NCBI RefSeq assembly: GCF_013778455.1
Contig: NZ_JACEHE010000007.1
Location: 62,001 to 126,000, forward strand
DNA: 64,000 nucleotides
From: Streptomyces himalayensis subsp. himalayensis
GTDB taxonomy: Bacteria > Actinomycetota > Actinomycetes > Streptomycetales > Streptomycetaceae
Reading direction: 5' to 3'
In this document: positions 1-8,311 of the stretch, piece by piece
How positions within the stretch are numbered: position 1 is the first letter of the stretch
Layout: each line of letters begins with the position of its first letter
Translations under genes and position numbers: made by a program
Notes under the pieces: model-generated
Told to the model about the DNA's origin: nothing
The model's database searches: none
The model's input: the letters and a program-made list of their open reading frames with translations, nothing else

Positions 1-134
1 TAGCCGCCCGTGGCCTTGCCTTGTCCTACGGCGCTCGCGGCGCGGTCGCCCTCCGCAGCGAAGGAGGGCACAGCGGTGAAGGAGGCGGCGGCTCCGGTGG
101 CTGCGATCAGTCCGAGCGCTTTGCGGCGTTCCAT
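1..134 (-). CDS. Secreted protein, N-terminal part only (runs off the left edge)
   Basis: The reading frame starts with ATG at 134 and is still open at base 1, giving 44 residues. They begin MERRKALGLIAATGAAAS and look like a signal peptide: a short basic start (ERRK), a small-residue/alanine hydrophobic core, and a likely signal-peptidase cut after AVPSFA. The remainder is too short to name a family. A GAGG lies about 10 bases upstream. The gene is divergent from the XRE regulator at 303, so the 168 bases between them should hold both promoters. The signal-peptide reading is inference from composition; the product is unknown. Confidence 0.55.
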   Translation of the reverse strand, partial: MERRKALGLIAATGAAASFTAVPSFAAEGDRAASAVGQGKATGG

Positions 135-302
135 GGAGGGACCTCATTTCGATCGGCGGAGGTAAAGGCGCGGTGGTTGGTCGTGTCGTGACCGAGGAGC
201 GATTCCAGGAGACCGCAGCTGCGCCAGGCGCGGCAGGCTGCGTTTATCGGGGGTACAAGCTCGACCCCCTTCCCTTGGGGTGGGGCCCGTAGCGTGGAAG
301 GC

Positions 303-1223
303 ATGGAACGCCTCCCTGACCACCGCGCCGAGATCCGTGACTTCCTCGCCACCCGGCGAGCCAAGATCACGCCGGAGCAGGTCGGGCTGCCCACCAGTGG
401 CCGGCGCCGGGTTTCGGGGCTGCGGCGCGAGGAGGTCGCCGTCCTCGCCGGCGTGAGCACCGAGTGGTACACGCGGCTGGAGAAGGGGCACATCGCCGGC
501 GTGTCCGAGGACGTCCTCGACGCGGTCGCCCGCGCGCTGCAGCTGGACCAGGACGAACGCACCTACCTGTTCGACCTGGCCAGGGCCGCCCAGCCGCCCA
601 GCCGAACCCTGGGCCGCCGTAAGGCCGTCGACATACCGCCCCGCGTCCAGTGGCTGCTCGACTCCATGACGCTGTCGGCGGCGTTCGTCACCAACGGCCG
701 CCTGGACATCGTCGCCACCAACGCGCTGGCCCGCGCCCTGTTCGCGCCGCTGTTCGACAGCGAGACCACGGACAAACGCGGCCGTCCGAACTTTGCCCGG
801 TACTGGTTCCTTGACCGCGGTGCCCCCGACTTCGTCGCCGACTGGGAGGGCGCTCTCCACGCCACCGTCGCTCTGCTGCGTGCCGAGGTGGGGCGCTACC
901 GGCACGACAAGGCGCTGCGTGAACTGATCGGTGAACTGTCCACGACCAGCCCCGAGTTCCGCACCCTGTGGGCCGCCCACGACGTGCGCATCCACCACGG
1001 CGGGGTCAAGCAGTTCCAGCACCCTGACGCCGGACCGCTGAAACTCGTCTACCAGCCACTGGACCTGCCCGTCTCTCAAAGCGAGGTCCATTCGCTGACC
1101 ATCTACACGGCCGAGCCGGGCACCCCGGACGAGGACCGGCTCAAACTCCTCGCCAGCTGGGCAGCGACCCGGCTCAAGGAAGCGGAACCCGCCCGTGAGG
1201 CGGACGCTGCCGACGACAAGTGA
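303..1223 (+). CDS. XRE-family transcriptional regulator with MmyB-like ligand domain
   Basis: This 306-residue protein has an N-terminal helix-turn-helix (about residues 8-75) containing LRREEVAVLAGVSTEWYTRLEKG-type sequence, the hallmark of the actinobacterial XRE/MmyB group. The C-terminal two thirds match the MmyB-like PAS-related ligand domain, with the typical WLLDSM and NALARALF segments. Such regulators commonly control an adjacent, divergently read gene, often an oxidoreductase; here the divergent neighbour is the cut-off secreted protein gene. A GTG at 294 could add three residues, but the ATG at 303 is the usual family start. The ligand is unknown. Confidence 0.85.
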   Translation: MERLPDHRAEIRDFLATRRAKITPEQVGLPTSGRRRVSGLRREEVAVLAGVSTEWYTRLEKGHIAGVSEDVLDAVARALQLDQDERTYLFDLARAAQPPSRTLGRRKAVDIPPRVQWLLDSMTLSAAFVTNGRLDIVATNALARALFAPLFDSETTDKRGRPNFARYWFLDRGAPDFVADWEGALHATVALLRAEVGRYRHDKALRELIGELSTTSPEFRTLWAAHDVRIHHGGVKQFQHPDAGPLKLVYQPLDLPVSQSEVHSLTIYTAEPGTPDEDRLKLLASWAATRLKEAEPAREADAADDK

Positions 1224-1264
1224 CGTCGTACGGCGGCGCGTTGAGGTCGCCACCACCTTGACTT

Positions 1265-1297
1265 AGTGGTTGGCTCCGGAAGTCCTTCGAGGGTTGA
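1265..1297 (+). repeat. Left terminal inverted repeat of the IS630 unit
   Basis: It begins AGTGGTTGGCTCCGGAAGTC and matches the reverse complement of 4643-4675 at 30 of 33 positions by eye. It abuts the transposase stop codon. Confidence 0.85.
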
Positions 1298-2485
1298 TCA
1301 AGCTGTGAGCGCGACGGAGGATTCTTCTTGTCGGTCGGCGGATGTATGTCGGTCGAGCCAGGCCAGTAGATCGTCCAGGTCGGAGGTGGTGAACCTCCAC
1401 TGGAACGGCTGTGCCGTGGCGTTGTAGCGGTCTTCGAATGCTCGGAGCCGGTTCCGGACCTGGGCCAGGTCTGTGAAGTCGTTGGGCGAGATGACCTTGC
1501 GCTGCACGATCGAGAAGAAGATCTCGATCTGGTTTGTCCAGGAGGCGTGGACGGGGGTGTGGACCATGACCGCGTTCGGAAACGCCTTGGTCAGACGGTC
1601 AGTTGCCTTCTTCCCCCGGTGGGAGGAGCCGTTGTCGACGATCCAGAAGACGCGCTTCGCGCTGGCGTAGGGCTCGGTAGTCATCACCTGTTCTACCAGG
1701 GCCATGAACGGCACGATGCCGGTGGTGGCCTCGCAGCGGCCAAAGACTCGCGCCCGGTGGACGTCGTAGGCGGCCAGGTAGGCCACGGCGCCGCCACGGC
1801 CGTACTCGTGGTTGACGCGCATCGCCCTGGCCCTGCCCGGGGCCAGGGTCGGATGGCAACGGCAGCGGGCCTGGACGGAGGTCTTCTCGTCGCTGGAGAG
1901 CACGTACTCGTCCTCGCCCAGCGAGGCGCCTTCGAACGTCCGGTCGTAGAGGTCCAGAACGCGCTGGGCCTTGGTGCGGAAGTCGGGGTCGCGGATGAAG
2001 ATCCATGACCGGTACTGCCAGGGCTTGAGCGCGTCCTCTCGCAGCCAGCGGCGCACCGTGGAGGCGGAGACGCTGTCGGTGATTCCGCGTGCGCTCAGCT
2101 CGGTGGCCAGCTCCGGGCAGGACCAGCGTGCCAGCGGCAGGCCGGTCTCGGCGGGCAACTGGCAAGCCAGTGCCTTGGCCTCGGTGACCTGCACGGGGGT
2201 GAAGCGGGCGGGACGCCCGGAGCGCGTGCGGTCGGCCAGGGCCGGCAGGCCGCCGTCGGCGAACCGGCCACGCCAAGCACGCACCCTGTCCAGGTGCAGG
2301 CCCGCCTCGCGTGCGATCCGCGCGTTGGAGCGCCCCCGCGCGGCGTGCAGGACGACCTGCGCGCGCACCCGCAGCCGGTACTCGGTCTTGTGGCCGTAGG
2401 CCATCTTCTTCAATCGCTCACGCCCGGAGGCGGTGAGGAAGATCGGGCGGGCGGAAGCGAGGGGCAACGCGGGAGAACCGTTCAC
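1298..2485 (-). CDS. IS630-family DDE transposase
   Basis: With a GTG start at 2485 this is 395 residues, close to full length. An N-terminal helix-turn-helix (RVRAQVVLHAARG, IAREAGLHLDRVRAWRGRF) precedes a winged-helix segment. The catalytic DDE domain follows: Asp199 in LSSDEKTS, Asp284 in WIVDNGSSHRG and Glu321 in WTNQIEIFFSIVQRK, with the Asp-Glu spacing of 36 usual for IS630/Tc1 enzymes. No frameshift is seen and all three acidic residues are present, so it may be active. The start is uncertain because no clear ribosome site precedes 2485. The 266 bases between 2486 and 2751 hold no gene I can support. Confidence 0.88.
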   Translation of the reverse strand: MNGSPALPLASARPIFLTASGRERLKKMAYGHKTEYRLRVRAQVVLHAARGRSNARIAREAGLHLDRVRAWRGRFADGGLPALADRTRSGRPARFTPVQVTEAKALACQLPAETGLPLARWSCPELATELSARGITDSVSASTVRRWLREDALKPWQYRSWIFIRDPDFRTKAQRVLDLYDRTFEGASLGEDEYVLSSDEKTSVQARCRCHPTLAPGRARAMRVNHEYGRGGAVAYLAAYDVHRARVFGRCEATTGIVPFMALVEQVMTTEPYASAKRVFWIVDNGSSHRGKKATDRLTKAFPNAVMVHTPVHASWTNQIEIFFSIVQRKVISPNDFTDLAQVRNRLRAFEDRYNATAQPFQWRFTTSDLDDLLAWLDRHTSADRQEESSVALTA

Positions 2486-2751
2486 GAGAAGTGGACCGCC
2501 CTCCCCGACCGACAGAAGGCACCGCGTCGTGGACGCACTGGAAGCGCACTTCGGCGTCGCAGTTCTCGGTGGCGGGCCCGGCGGTATACGCCGCCCCCGC
2601 ACCGTCGGCTGGGCGGCGGGTAGCCGTCGTCCAGGAGGACTACTGGTGAGGCGCCTGCCCGGGCATGGGCGGCATCCTGCAAGGCACTGCTGGGCCGCCC
2701 CGAGCACGCGCACCTGTTCACCGGGAAGGTGAGACCTGCAGGCAGGACACG

Positions 2752-3588
2752 TCAGGTGTTCCAGACTCCTGCTTCGGCGGCGGTGCGGGCGTAGTCGGCG
2801 AAGGCCCTGGGCCGACGGCCGAGTACCTTCTCCACGTCATCGGTGACCGAGGCCAGAGTGCCGGCGTGGATCTGGGCGTACAGATCGACGGTCAGCTGCA
2901 CCCATTCCTCGGGCACACCGTGCGCACGCTGCTCGGCGGCGTACTCCTCGGGCGACAGCGGGGTGTAGCGGATGTCGCGGCCGGTCGCGTCGGCGATCTG
3001 TGCGACCGCGTCGGCGAACGACATCGCCTGCGGGCCGCTCAGCCCATAGGTCGCTCCGGCGTGCCCGGTCTCGGTCAGGGCGGCTACGGCGACGGCGGCG
3101 ATGTCCTCGGCATCGACGAACGCCTCCGTGCCGTCTCCGGCTGGCAGCCGCACGTCACCGGACAGGACGGCGTCATGCAAGAAGTCCTCGCTGAAGTTCT
3201 GGAAGAACCACCGCAGCCGGAGCACCGTGGCCTCCAGGCCCGCCTGGCCCAGCGACCGCTCGGCCGCCACCGCGTGCTCCAGTCCCGGGGCGCCGGTGTC
3301 GGGAAAGGAGACCAGCACCGCCCGACGCACCCCGGCCTCGAAAGCCTGGCGGGCGAAGGCGGCGATGTCGTCGGCCGCCTGTGCGCTCCCGAGATCAGGA
3401 GCGACCAGATACACCCCGCCCACCCCGCTCAGCGCCGGCTCCCAGGTGGTGCGATCACGCCAGTCGAAGCGCACCTCCCCGGAGCGGGAGGCGGCCCGCG
3501 CCGGAACTCCCCGGTCCTTCAGTTGCCGCAGCACGCGGCGGCCGGTCTTGCCGGTGGCGCCGGTCACCAGAATCGTCTCGTTGCTCAT
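2752..3588 (-). CDS. NmrA/atypical SDR family NAD(P)-binding oxidoreductase
   Basis: This 278-residue protein starts MSNETILVTGATGKTGRRVL, an N-terminal Rossmann motif (TGATGKTG, residues 9-16) of the NmrA/atypical SDR group. A later WFFQNFSEDF segment and a C-terminal stretch with VLGRRPRAFADY are typical of the group. It lacks the classical YxxxK catalytic pair, as expected for NmrA-like proteins, which act as NAD(P)H-dependent reductases or redox sensors. It is divergent from the AraC gene at 3671, 82 bases apart, which suggests that regulator controls it. Both genes lie within the IS630 inverted repeats and appear to be cargo. The substrate is unknown. Confidence 0.82.
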   Translation of the reverse strand: MSNETILVTGATGKTGRRVLRQLKDRGVPARAASRSGEVRFDWRDRTTWEPALSGVGGVYLVAPDLGSAQAADDIAAFARQAFEAGVRRAVLVSFPDTGAPGLEHAVAAERSLGQAGLEATVLRLRWFFQNFSEDFLHDAVLSGDVRLPAGDGTEAFVDAEDIAAVAVAALTETGHAGATYGLSGPQAMSFADAVAQIADATGRDIRYTPLSPEEYAAEQRAHGVPEEWVQLTVDLYAQIHAGTLASVTDDVEKVLGRRPRAFADYARTAAEAGVWNT

Positions 3589-3670
3589 GCCCTCCAGCGA
3601 ACCAGCCGCCGCCGACGGCGGACATGGCGACCGCGCTCGCGTCCATACGCATTCGTCTACGCTGGCCTGC

Positions 3671-4612
3671 ATGGCCCCCCAGATTCCCACCGGAGCGGAC
3701 CCGCTGACCGAGCTACTGAACGGGGTACGGACCGTCGGAGCGGTCTTCAACCAGTCGACGCTCTCCGGCACCTGGGCAGTGCGCTTCGAGGACGGATCGC
3801 CACTCGCATTGGCCGTGTCACTGCAAGGCCCCGTCTGGGTGCTCCCCCAGGACGGTGAGCCGGTGCTTCTCGGCCCGGGGGACGTGGCGGTACTCAGCGG
3901 CGGCAACCCGTACATGATCGCGGACGACCCGGACGCCGAGCCGGGCGTGGTGATCGGTCCCGGTGGCCGCTGCACGACCGTGGACGGACAGGACACACGC
4001 ACCACCCAGGGCCCCGGCAGCACGGTGCTGCTGAACGGCCTGTACACGGTGGACCACGGTGTGCCCGGACAGCTACTGGCCGCGTTGCCCGCACTCGCCG
4101 TCGTCCGGGCGGGGCAAGGGCCCTGCCCGATCAGCCCGGCAGCGTTCGAGGACATCACCCGCCCCGAACCGGGCCGACAGGTCATGCTCGACCGGATGCT
4201 GGACCTGATGCTCATCACCGCCCTGCGCTCCTGGTTCACCCGCCCCGGCGCCCAGGTCCCCGCCTGGTACCGCGCACACGGCGACCCCGTCGTCGGACCG
4301 GCGCTACGGCTGCTGACCGCCGGCCCCGCCCACCCCTGGACAGTCGAGGCCCTGGCGGCAAAGACAGGCGTCTCACGCGCGGCGCTGGCCCGGCGCTTCA
4401 CCACCCTGGTCGGCCAGCCCCCGATGACCTACCTGCGCGAGCACCGGCTCGCCCTCGCTGCCGACCTGCTGCGCGAGCCCGGAGCGACAGTCGGCGCCGT
4501 GGCCGGCAAGGTCGGCTTCTCCAGCGCCTTCGCCCTCAGCGCCACATTCAAGAAGGTGCGCGGCATCAGCCCGAGTGAACACCGAACCAGCGAGACACGG
4601 GCCAAGGACTGA
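3671..4612 (+). CDS. AraC-family regulator with cupin-type sensor domain
   Basis: This 313-residue protein has an N-terminal cupin-like sensor (about residues 25-190) with GPVWVLPQDGEPVLLGPGDV and a C-terminal double helix-turn-helix (about 210-305). The latter includes WTVEALAAKTGVSRAALARRF and VGAVAGKVGFSSAFALSATFKK, with the usual SPSEHR ending. The layout matches the AraC/cupin_6 group that commonly activates a neighbouring oxidoreductase gene. It is divergent from the NmrA-like gene. The ATG at 3671 fits the family start. The right inverted repeat lies 30 bases past the stop, so this is the distal cargo gene of the mobile unit. Confidence 0.87.
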   Translation: MAPQIPTGADPLTELLNGVRTVGAVFNQSTLSGTWAVRFEDGSPLALAVSLQGPVWVLPQDGEPVLLGPGDVAVLSGGNPYMIADDPDAEPGVVIGPGGRCTTVDGQDTRTTQGPGSTVLLNGLYTVDHGVPGQLLAALPALAVVRAGQGPCPISPAAFEDITRPEPGRQVMLDRMLDLMLITALRSWFTRPGAQVPAWYRAHGDPVVGPALRLLTAGPAHPWTVEALAAKTGVSRAALARRFTTLVGQPPMTYLREHRLALAADLLREPGATVGAVAGKVGFSSAFALSATFKKVRGISPSEHRTSETRAKD

Positions 4613-4642
4613 CAGCGGGTAAGCAGGCGCCCGGTCTCAAGG

Positions 4643-4675
4643 TCAACCCCCGAAGGACTTACGGCGCCAACCACT
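4643..4675 (-). repeat. Right terminal inverted repeat of the IS630 unit
   Basis: Read on the minus strand it begins AGTGGTTGGCGCCGTAAGTC and pairs with 1265-1297, with three mismatches in 33. The next bases outward on the plus strand are TTAG; the left repeat is preceded by CTT and its own first base is A. Confidence 0.85.
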
Positions 4676-4862
4676 TAGGCGTCTGTGCTGGCCAGAGCCC
4701 CGAAGCTGTTCCGCGAGTCGTCACATCGGCCGGGGCCATTACGGCTTCGCGGCCCCACTCGGCGGCCCGTCGGCGGGCTCGGTACGCCTTCTGTCGGCAG
4801 GCGAGGTGGCCGTAGAGGGCGTCCCGGCGGTGGCCGCGACGGCGGCGTACCCCCGCGGCCGG

Positions 4863-5432
4863 TCAGCGGGCGGTGAGCCCGGTGAGCAGGAGGGCGAGCC
4901 ATCGGGCGCGGGCGGTGGGTGGCTGGTCGGCGGGGAGCGTGGAGAGCATCAGGTACAGGTCGTCGAGGGTGAAGTCGGCGCGCAGACCGCCCTGGGCTTG
5001 TGCGGTGCGGATGAGCGGACCGAGGGCCTGGGTGACGCGGGTCTCGACCTCCTGCATGGCGGGGTGGGCTGCGTGGTCGGCGCCGAGCGCGGATGCGGCT
5101 GCTTTGACGGTGTGGTTGTGGGCGACGGTGTCCATCACACGGCTGAGGAAGCCGGTGAGTTCCGCCATCGCGGGTGAACCCTGGCTCTCGCGTTGCAGGC
5201 ACTCTTCGGCGTCGTCGGCGAGCGTTTCGAACGAGGCGGTGACCACGGCTGTGACCAGGTCGTTCTTGTTCGGGAAGTGCTTGTACAGGGTGCCCACGGC
5301 GACACCCGCCGCGGCAGCTATCTGCTCCATCGAGACCTCGGGCCCGTGCTCGGTGATCTGCTCATGCGCCGCGGTCATGATCCGGGCGCGGTTGCGGGCC
5401 GCGTCGGCACGCAGCGGTCGGGGTGAGGTCAT
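4863..5432 (-). CDS. TetR-family transcriptional repressor
   Basis: This protein of about 189 residues has an N-terminal TetR helix-turn-helix (RNRARIMTAAHEQITEHG, then MEQIAAAAGVAVGTLYKHF) and an all-helical ligand domain. The ATG at 5432 is preferred over an upstream ATG at 5450 because GGAGGG lies 6 bases before it. It is divergent from the short-chain dehydrogenase at 5517; the gap contains a strong double palindrome (5461-5500). The usual arrangement is autorepression plus control of the divergent oxidoreductase, relieved by a small ligand. The ligand is unknown. Confidence 0.9.
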   Translation of the reverse strand: MTSPRPLRADAARNRARIMTAAHEQITEHGPEVSMEQIAAAAGVAVGTLYKHFPNKNDLVTAVVTASFETLADDAEECLQRESQGSPAMAELTGFLSRVMDTVAHNHTVKAAASALGADHAAHPAMQEVETRVTQALGPLIRTAQAQGGLRADFTLDDLYLMLSTLPADQPPTARARWLALLLTGLTAR

Positions 5433-5460
5433 GGAGCCCTCCGGGACCATTTGACGAAAG

Positions 5461-5500
5461 GTGAATGATGCTTCACTCTACATGGTGAAGCATCATTCAC
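5461..5500. promoter_or_regulatory. Nested palindromic operator, probable TetR binding site
   Basis: The arm GTGAATGATGCTTCAC (5461-5476) is the exact reverse complement of GTGAAGCATCATTCAC (5485-5500), separated by 8 bases. Each arm is itself a GTGAA-N6-TTCAC palindrome, giving two operator-like units in one large inverted repeat. It sits between the TetR start (5432) and the SDR start (5517), where both promoters must lie. Binding by the adjacent TetR protein is inference from position and symmetry. Confidence 0.8.
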
Positions 5501-5516
5501 GTTATGGAGATTGATC

Positions 5517-6440
5517 ATGGCCAGCACAAGCAACCGGTGGACCGAACAGGACATCCCCGACCAGAACGGCAAGGTCGCCGTCGTCACCGGCGCCAACAGC
5601 GGCCTCGGGATGCAGACCGCACGGGCCCTGGCCGAGCATGGCGCGCACGTCGTCCTCGCCGTGCGCAACCTCGACAAGGGCCGCGAGGCCCTCGCCCGCA
5701 TCAGGGAGAGCGCCCCGGGCGCCAAGCTCAGCCTCCAGCGCCTGGACCTCGCCTCCCTCAAATCGGTACGCGAGGCCGCCGCTGAGCTGCACGCCGCACA
5801 TCCGAAGATCGACCTGCTCATCAACAACGCGGGCGTGATGTACACGCCCCCGGCGAAGACCGAGGACGGGTTCGACATGCAGTTCGGGGTCAACCACCTC
5901 GGGCACTTCGCGCTCACCGGCCTGCTGCTGGACCTGATGCTGCCCGTGCCCGGCTCCCGGGTGGTCACCGTCAGCAGCTTCGGCCACCGCATCCGGGCCG
6001 ACATCCACTTCGACGACCTGCAGTTCGATCGCTCCTACAACGCGGTTGTCGCCTACGGGCAGTCCAAGCTGGCCAACCTGATGTTCACCTACGAACTCCA
6101 GCGCCGCCTCGCCCCGCACCACACCACCATCGCCGCCGCCGCGCATCCCGGCGCCGCGGATACCGAGCTCAATCAGAACATGCGCGGCCTGGCGCGCAAG
6201 GGGGCCGAACTGATCCAGCCCCTGTTCACCCAGTCGGCCGCCATGGGAGCGCTGCCCGCCCTCAGGGCGGCCACCGATCCCGCCGTCACCGGCGGCCAGT
6301 TCTACGGCCCCAAAGGCATGGGCGGAACCCGCGGATACCCCAAGGTGGTCGCCTCCAGCAAGAAGTCCCACGACACAGCCGTCCAGCAGCGCCTGTGGGC
6401 CGTGTCCGAGCAGCTCACCGACGTCCGGTTCTCCGTCTGA
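5517..6440 (+). CDS. Short-chain dehydrogenase/reductase (WW-oxidoreductase / protochlorophyllide-reductase-like)
   Basis: This 307-residue protein has a classical SDR core: TGANSGLG cofactor motif (residues 24-31), NNAG motif in LINNAGVMY, and a Tyr-x-x-x-Lys pair in YGQSKLAN. The sequence after the catalytic site ([13 protein letters not shown]) and the length of about 300 are usual for the SDR group annotated as WW-domain-oxidoreductase-like in actinomycetes. The ATG at 5517 follows GGAGA by 8 bases; a TTG six bases upstream is unlikely. It is probably under control of the divergent TetR. The substrate cannot be read from the sequence. Confidence 0.88.
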   Translation: MASTSNRWTEQDIPDQNGKVAVVTGANSGLGMQTARALAEHGAHVVLAVRNLDKGREALARIRESAPGAKLSLQRLDLASLKSVREAAAELHAAHPKIDLLINNAGVMYTPPAKTEDGFDMQFGVNHLGHFALTGLLLDLMLPVPGSRVVTVSSFGHRIRADIHFDDLQFDRSYNAVVAYGQSKLANLMFTYELQRRLAPHHTTIAAAAHPGAADTELNQNMRGLARKGAELIQPLFTQSAAMGALPALRAATDPAVTGGQFYGPKGMGGTRGYPKVVASSKKSHDTAVQQRLWAVSEQLTDVRFSV

Positions 6441-6670
6441 GACCTCCACCCGCGATCCGGCCGACCAACACGACGGGCAGGATCGTGGCGATCCGCAGGA
6501 GGTTGCCGCCCATGTCGAAGTGGTCGCCGGTCGGCGCCCATCACGACGCCACACCAAGACTCGTGGCCAGCGGCCAGCAGACGCTGATCCGCGTCAACCG
6601 GCTCGAGCAGTGAGCAGGGTCTGAGTAGGCATCACAACCTGCCTCCGCGCTGCTCGGCGGCGCTGGCTGC

Positions 6671-7045
6671 TTACTCTGTCCTCTGGCAGGGCGCGGGCAA
6701 GGCGGTGACCTGGCCCTGGCGCCGCACACGTGCCTGCGTCTTCAGGGCGAGGTTCTCGTGGTAGAGGTTCGCGGTCACTGTGGCGAGCGCATCGAGTTGC
6801 TCTTCCAGCGTGCTGATCCGACCGTTCGCCGTGCACAACTGACGCCGCGCCGCGGCGAGTTCGGCGTCGTGCACGGTCGGGGCGGGCCGGCGGACGGGGC
6901 GAGGCACGCGTATGTCCCACTCGGCCAGGATCTCCTCGGCGCGGTGGACCGTGGCATGGCTGACCTGGGCCTCGCGGGCGAGGTTCTCCTTGGTCAGGGC
7001 ACTGTCGGTGTGCAGGGGTGCGCCGGGCTGAGTGAGGGCGCTCGC
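6671..7045 (-). pseudogene. Remnant of a small helix-turn-helix/coiled-coil gene lacking its start
   Basis: Read on the minus strand from just after an in-frame TGA (7046-7048), the frame gives LTKENLAREAQVSHATVHRA, a helix-turn-helix-like segment. EEILAEWDIRVPRP and a heptad-rich stretch (AELAAARRQLCTANGRISTLEEQLDAL) follow, consistent with a coiled coil. No ATG, GTG or TTG precedes the conserved part; the first GTG is internal. The pattern resembles small accessory proteins encoded next to site-specific recombinases in actinomycetes, but that is inference. The rest of 6441-7447 holds no supported gene apart from what must be the lgt promoter. Confidence 0.5.
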
Positions 7046-7447
7046 TCAGGTGGCGAGGGCACGCCTTTGGTGGGCGGAGCGCCACATGATGCAGGAAACC
7101 TCCGATTCACCCGTTCGGCGAGTCGTGAAGTTGTGTGGACCGGGCGGTGGCCGCTCCTGAGAAGCTCACCGCGACGTATCAGCGCTCTCTATTTTGGACA
7201 TCTGCATTCGTGATTTCCGCATGCCGTGCATTCGTACTTAACATGAGTGATCAAACTCGATGTCCTGCCCGAATTCAGGACGGATGTATGCGCAGGCCTG
7301 CTGGCCCGCAGACCTGCTGTTCCTGCACGGCAGTGAAGGCAACGGGGGAAATCGATGCCAAGGAGCGGGCGCGCGCCTTGACCTGACCGGAGCAAGTGCG
7401 TCACGCATACGCATTTTTCCCTGCACTCGAAAGGTTTACGATCCCTC

Positions 7448-8251
7448 GTGCCCGTAATTCTTGCCGCATTTCCCAGCCCGCCGACAGACGCCATCCACCT
7501 CGGACCGCTTCCGCTGCGTGGGTACGCCTTCGCCATCATCCTGGGCGTTTTCGTCGCCGTCTGGCTCGGCAACCGCCGCTGGGTGCAGCGCGGCGGTCAG
7601 GCGGGTGCGATAGCGGACATCGCGGTGTGGGCGGTGCCGTTCGGGCTCGTGGGTGGGCGTCTGTACCACGTGATCACCGACTACCAGTTGTACTTCGGCG
7701 AAGGCCGGAACTGGGTTGATGCCTTCAAGATCTGGGAGGGCGGCCTCGGTATCTGGGGCGCCATCGCCCTCGGCGCCCTCGGGGCCTGGCTCGGCTGCCG
7801 CCGCAAGGGAATCGCCCTCCCCGCCTACGCCGACGCGGTCGCTCCCGGTATCGCTCTTGCGCAAGCCATCGGCCGGTGGGGCAACTGGTTCAACCAGGAG
7901 CTGTACGGCCGCCCCACGGATCTTCCGTGGGCCTGGCGGATCGACAACGGAACTGACAACGGCCTGTTCCACCCGACCTTCCTGTACGAGTCGCTGTGGT
8001 GTGTGGGCGTCGTCGTACTGGTCATCTGGGCGGAGCGCCGGTTCAAGCTCGACGGGGGACGGGTGTTCGCCCTCTACGTCGCCGCGTACTGCGCCGGCCG
8101 CGTCTGGATCGAATCCCTGCGCATAGACGAGGTCAACCATCTCCTCGGCCTGCGCTTCAACATCTGGACCTCGCTCGTCGTCTTCCTGCTCGCCAGTGCG
8201 TATCTGTTCGCCTCGGGCCGTAGGCGCGCCATGTCGGCGGTGACGCCGTAA
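7448..8251 (+). CDS. lgt: Prolipoprotein diacylglyceryl transferase
   Basis: The enzyme transfers diacylglyceryl from phosphatidylglycerol to the lipobox cysteine of prelipoproteins at the membrane. This 267-residue protein shows the family signature GRWGNWFNQELYGRPTDLPW in the middle, the HPTFLYES loop and about seven hydrophobic segments. It opens with the usual short external N terminus (FPSPPTDAIHLGPLPLRGYA). The GTG at 7448 is the only suitable start. It stands alone between decayed sequence and the aromatic island, not beside trp or pyruvate kinase genes as main lgt copies often are in actinomycetes, so it may be a second copy. It is somewhat short at the C terminus relative to many actinomycete Lgt proteins. 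Confidence 0.93.
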   Translation: MPVILAAFPSPPTDAIHLGPLPLRGYAFAIILGVFVAVWLGNRRWVQRGGQAGAIADIAVWAVPFGLVGGRLYHVITDYQLYFGEGRNWVDAFKIWEGGLGIWGAIALGALGAWLGCRRKGIALPAYADAVAPGIALAQAIGRWGNWFNQELYGRPTDLPWAWRIDNGTDNGLFHPTFLYESLWCVGVVVLVIWAERRFKLDGGRVFALYVAAYCAGRVWIESLRIDEVNHLLGLRFNIWTSLVVFLLASAYLFASGRRRAMSAVTP

Positions 8252-8311
8252 GCGGCGCTGCCCGTTGACCGCGCGCTGTGACGCGGGCGGCCACATTCGC
8301 GGACAGCGGCG

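Larger units (their letters stand above)
1265..4675. mobile_element. IS630-family unit with two passenger genes
   Basis: Two near-identical 33-base terminal inverted repeats (1265-1297 and 4643-4675) enclose a 3.4-kb segment. It holds an IS630 transposase, an NmrA-like oxidoreductase and an AraC regulator. The left repeat ends exactly at the transposase stop codon. A TTA is present on both sides if the ends are taken as GTGG...CCAC (1266-4674), compatible with the TA target duplication of IS630/Tc1-mariner elements, although the outermost base is not symmetric. No third copy of the repeat was seen just upstream of the transposase, so the passengers appear to lie inside the mobile unit. Plain IS630 elements are about 1.1-1.2 kb. 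Confidence 0.7.

Noticed and set aside
144..1256. A 370-codon open frame antisense to the XRE regulator
   Set aside because: High-GC codon bias opens the opposite strand; composition is low-complexity and no domain is visible, while the plus-strand protein is clearly real.
2433..2751. Possible small genes between the transposase start and the NmrA-like gene
   Set aside because: Frames on both strands give no recognisable domain, lack ribosome sites and overlap the transposase start.
4679..4862. Frame remnants resembling basic DNA-binding tails on the minus strand between the right repeat and the TetR gene
   Set aside because: Only short Arg/Ala-rich stretches with no motif; not enough to call a gene.
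7189..7572. Minus-strand frame ending in a Cys-rich tail (YECTACGNHECRCPK)
   Set aside because: It runs through the lgt start and promoter region antisense, has no ribosome site, and the Cys pattern is not a complete zinc motif.
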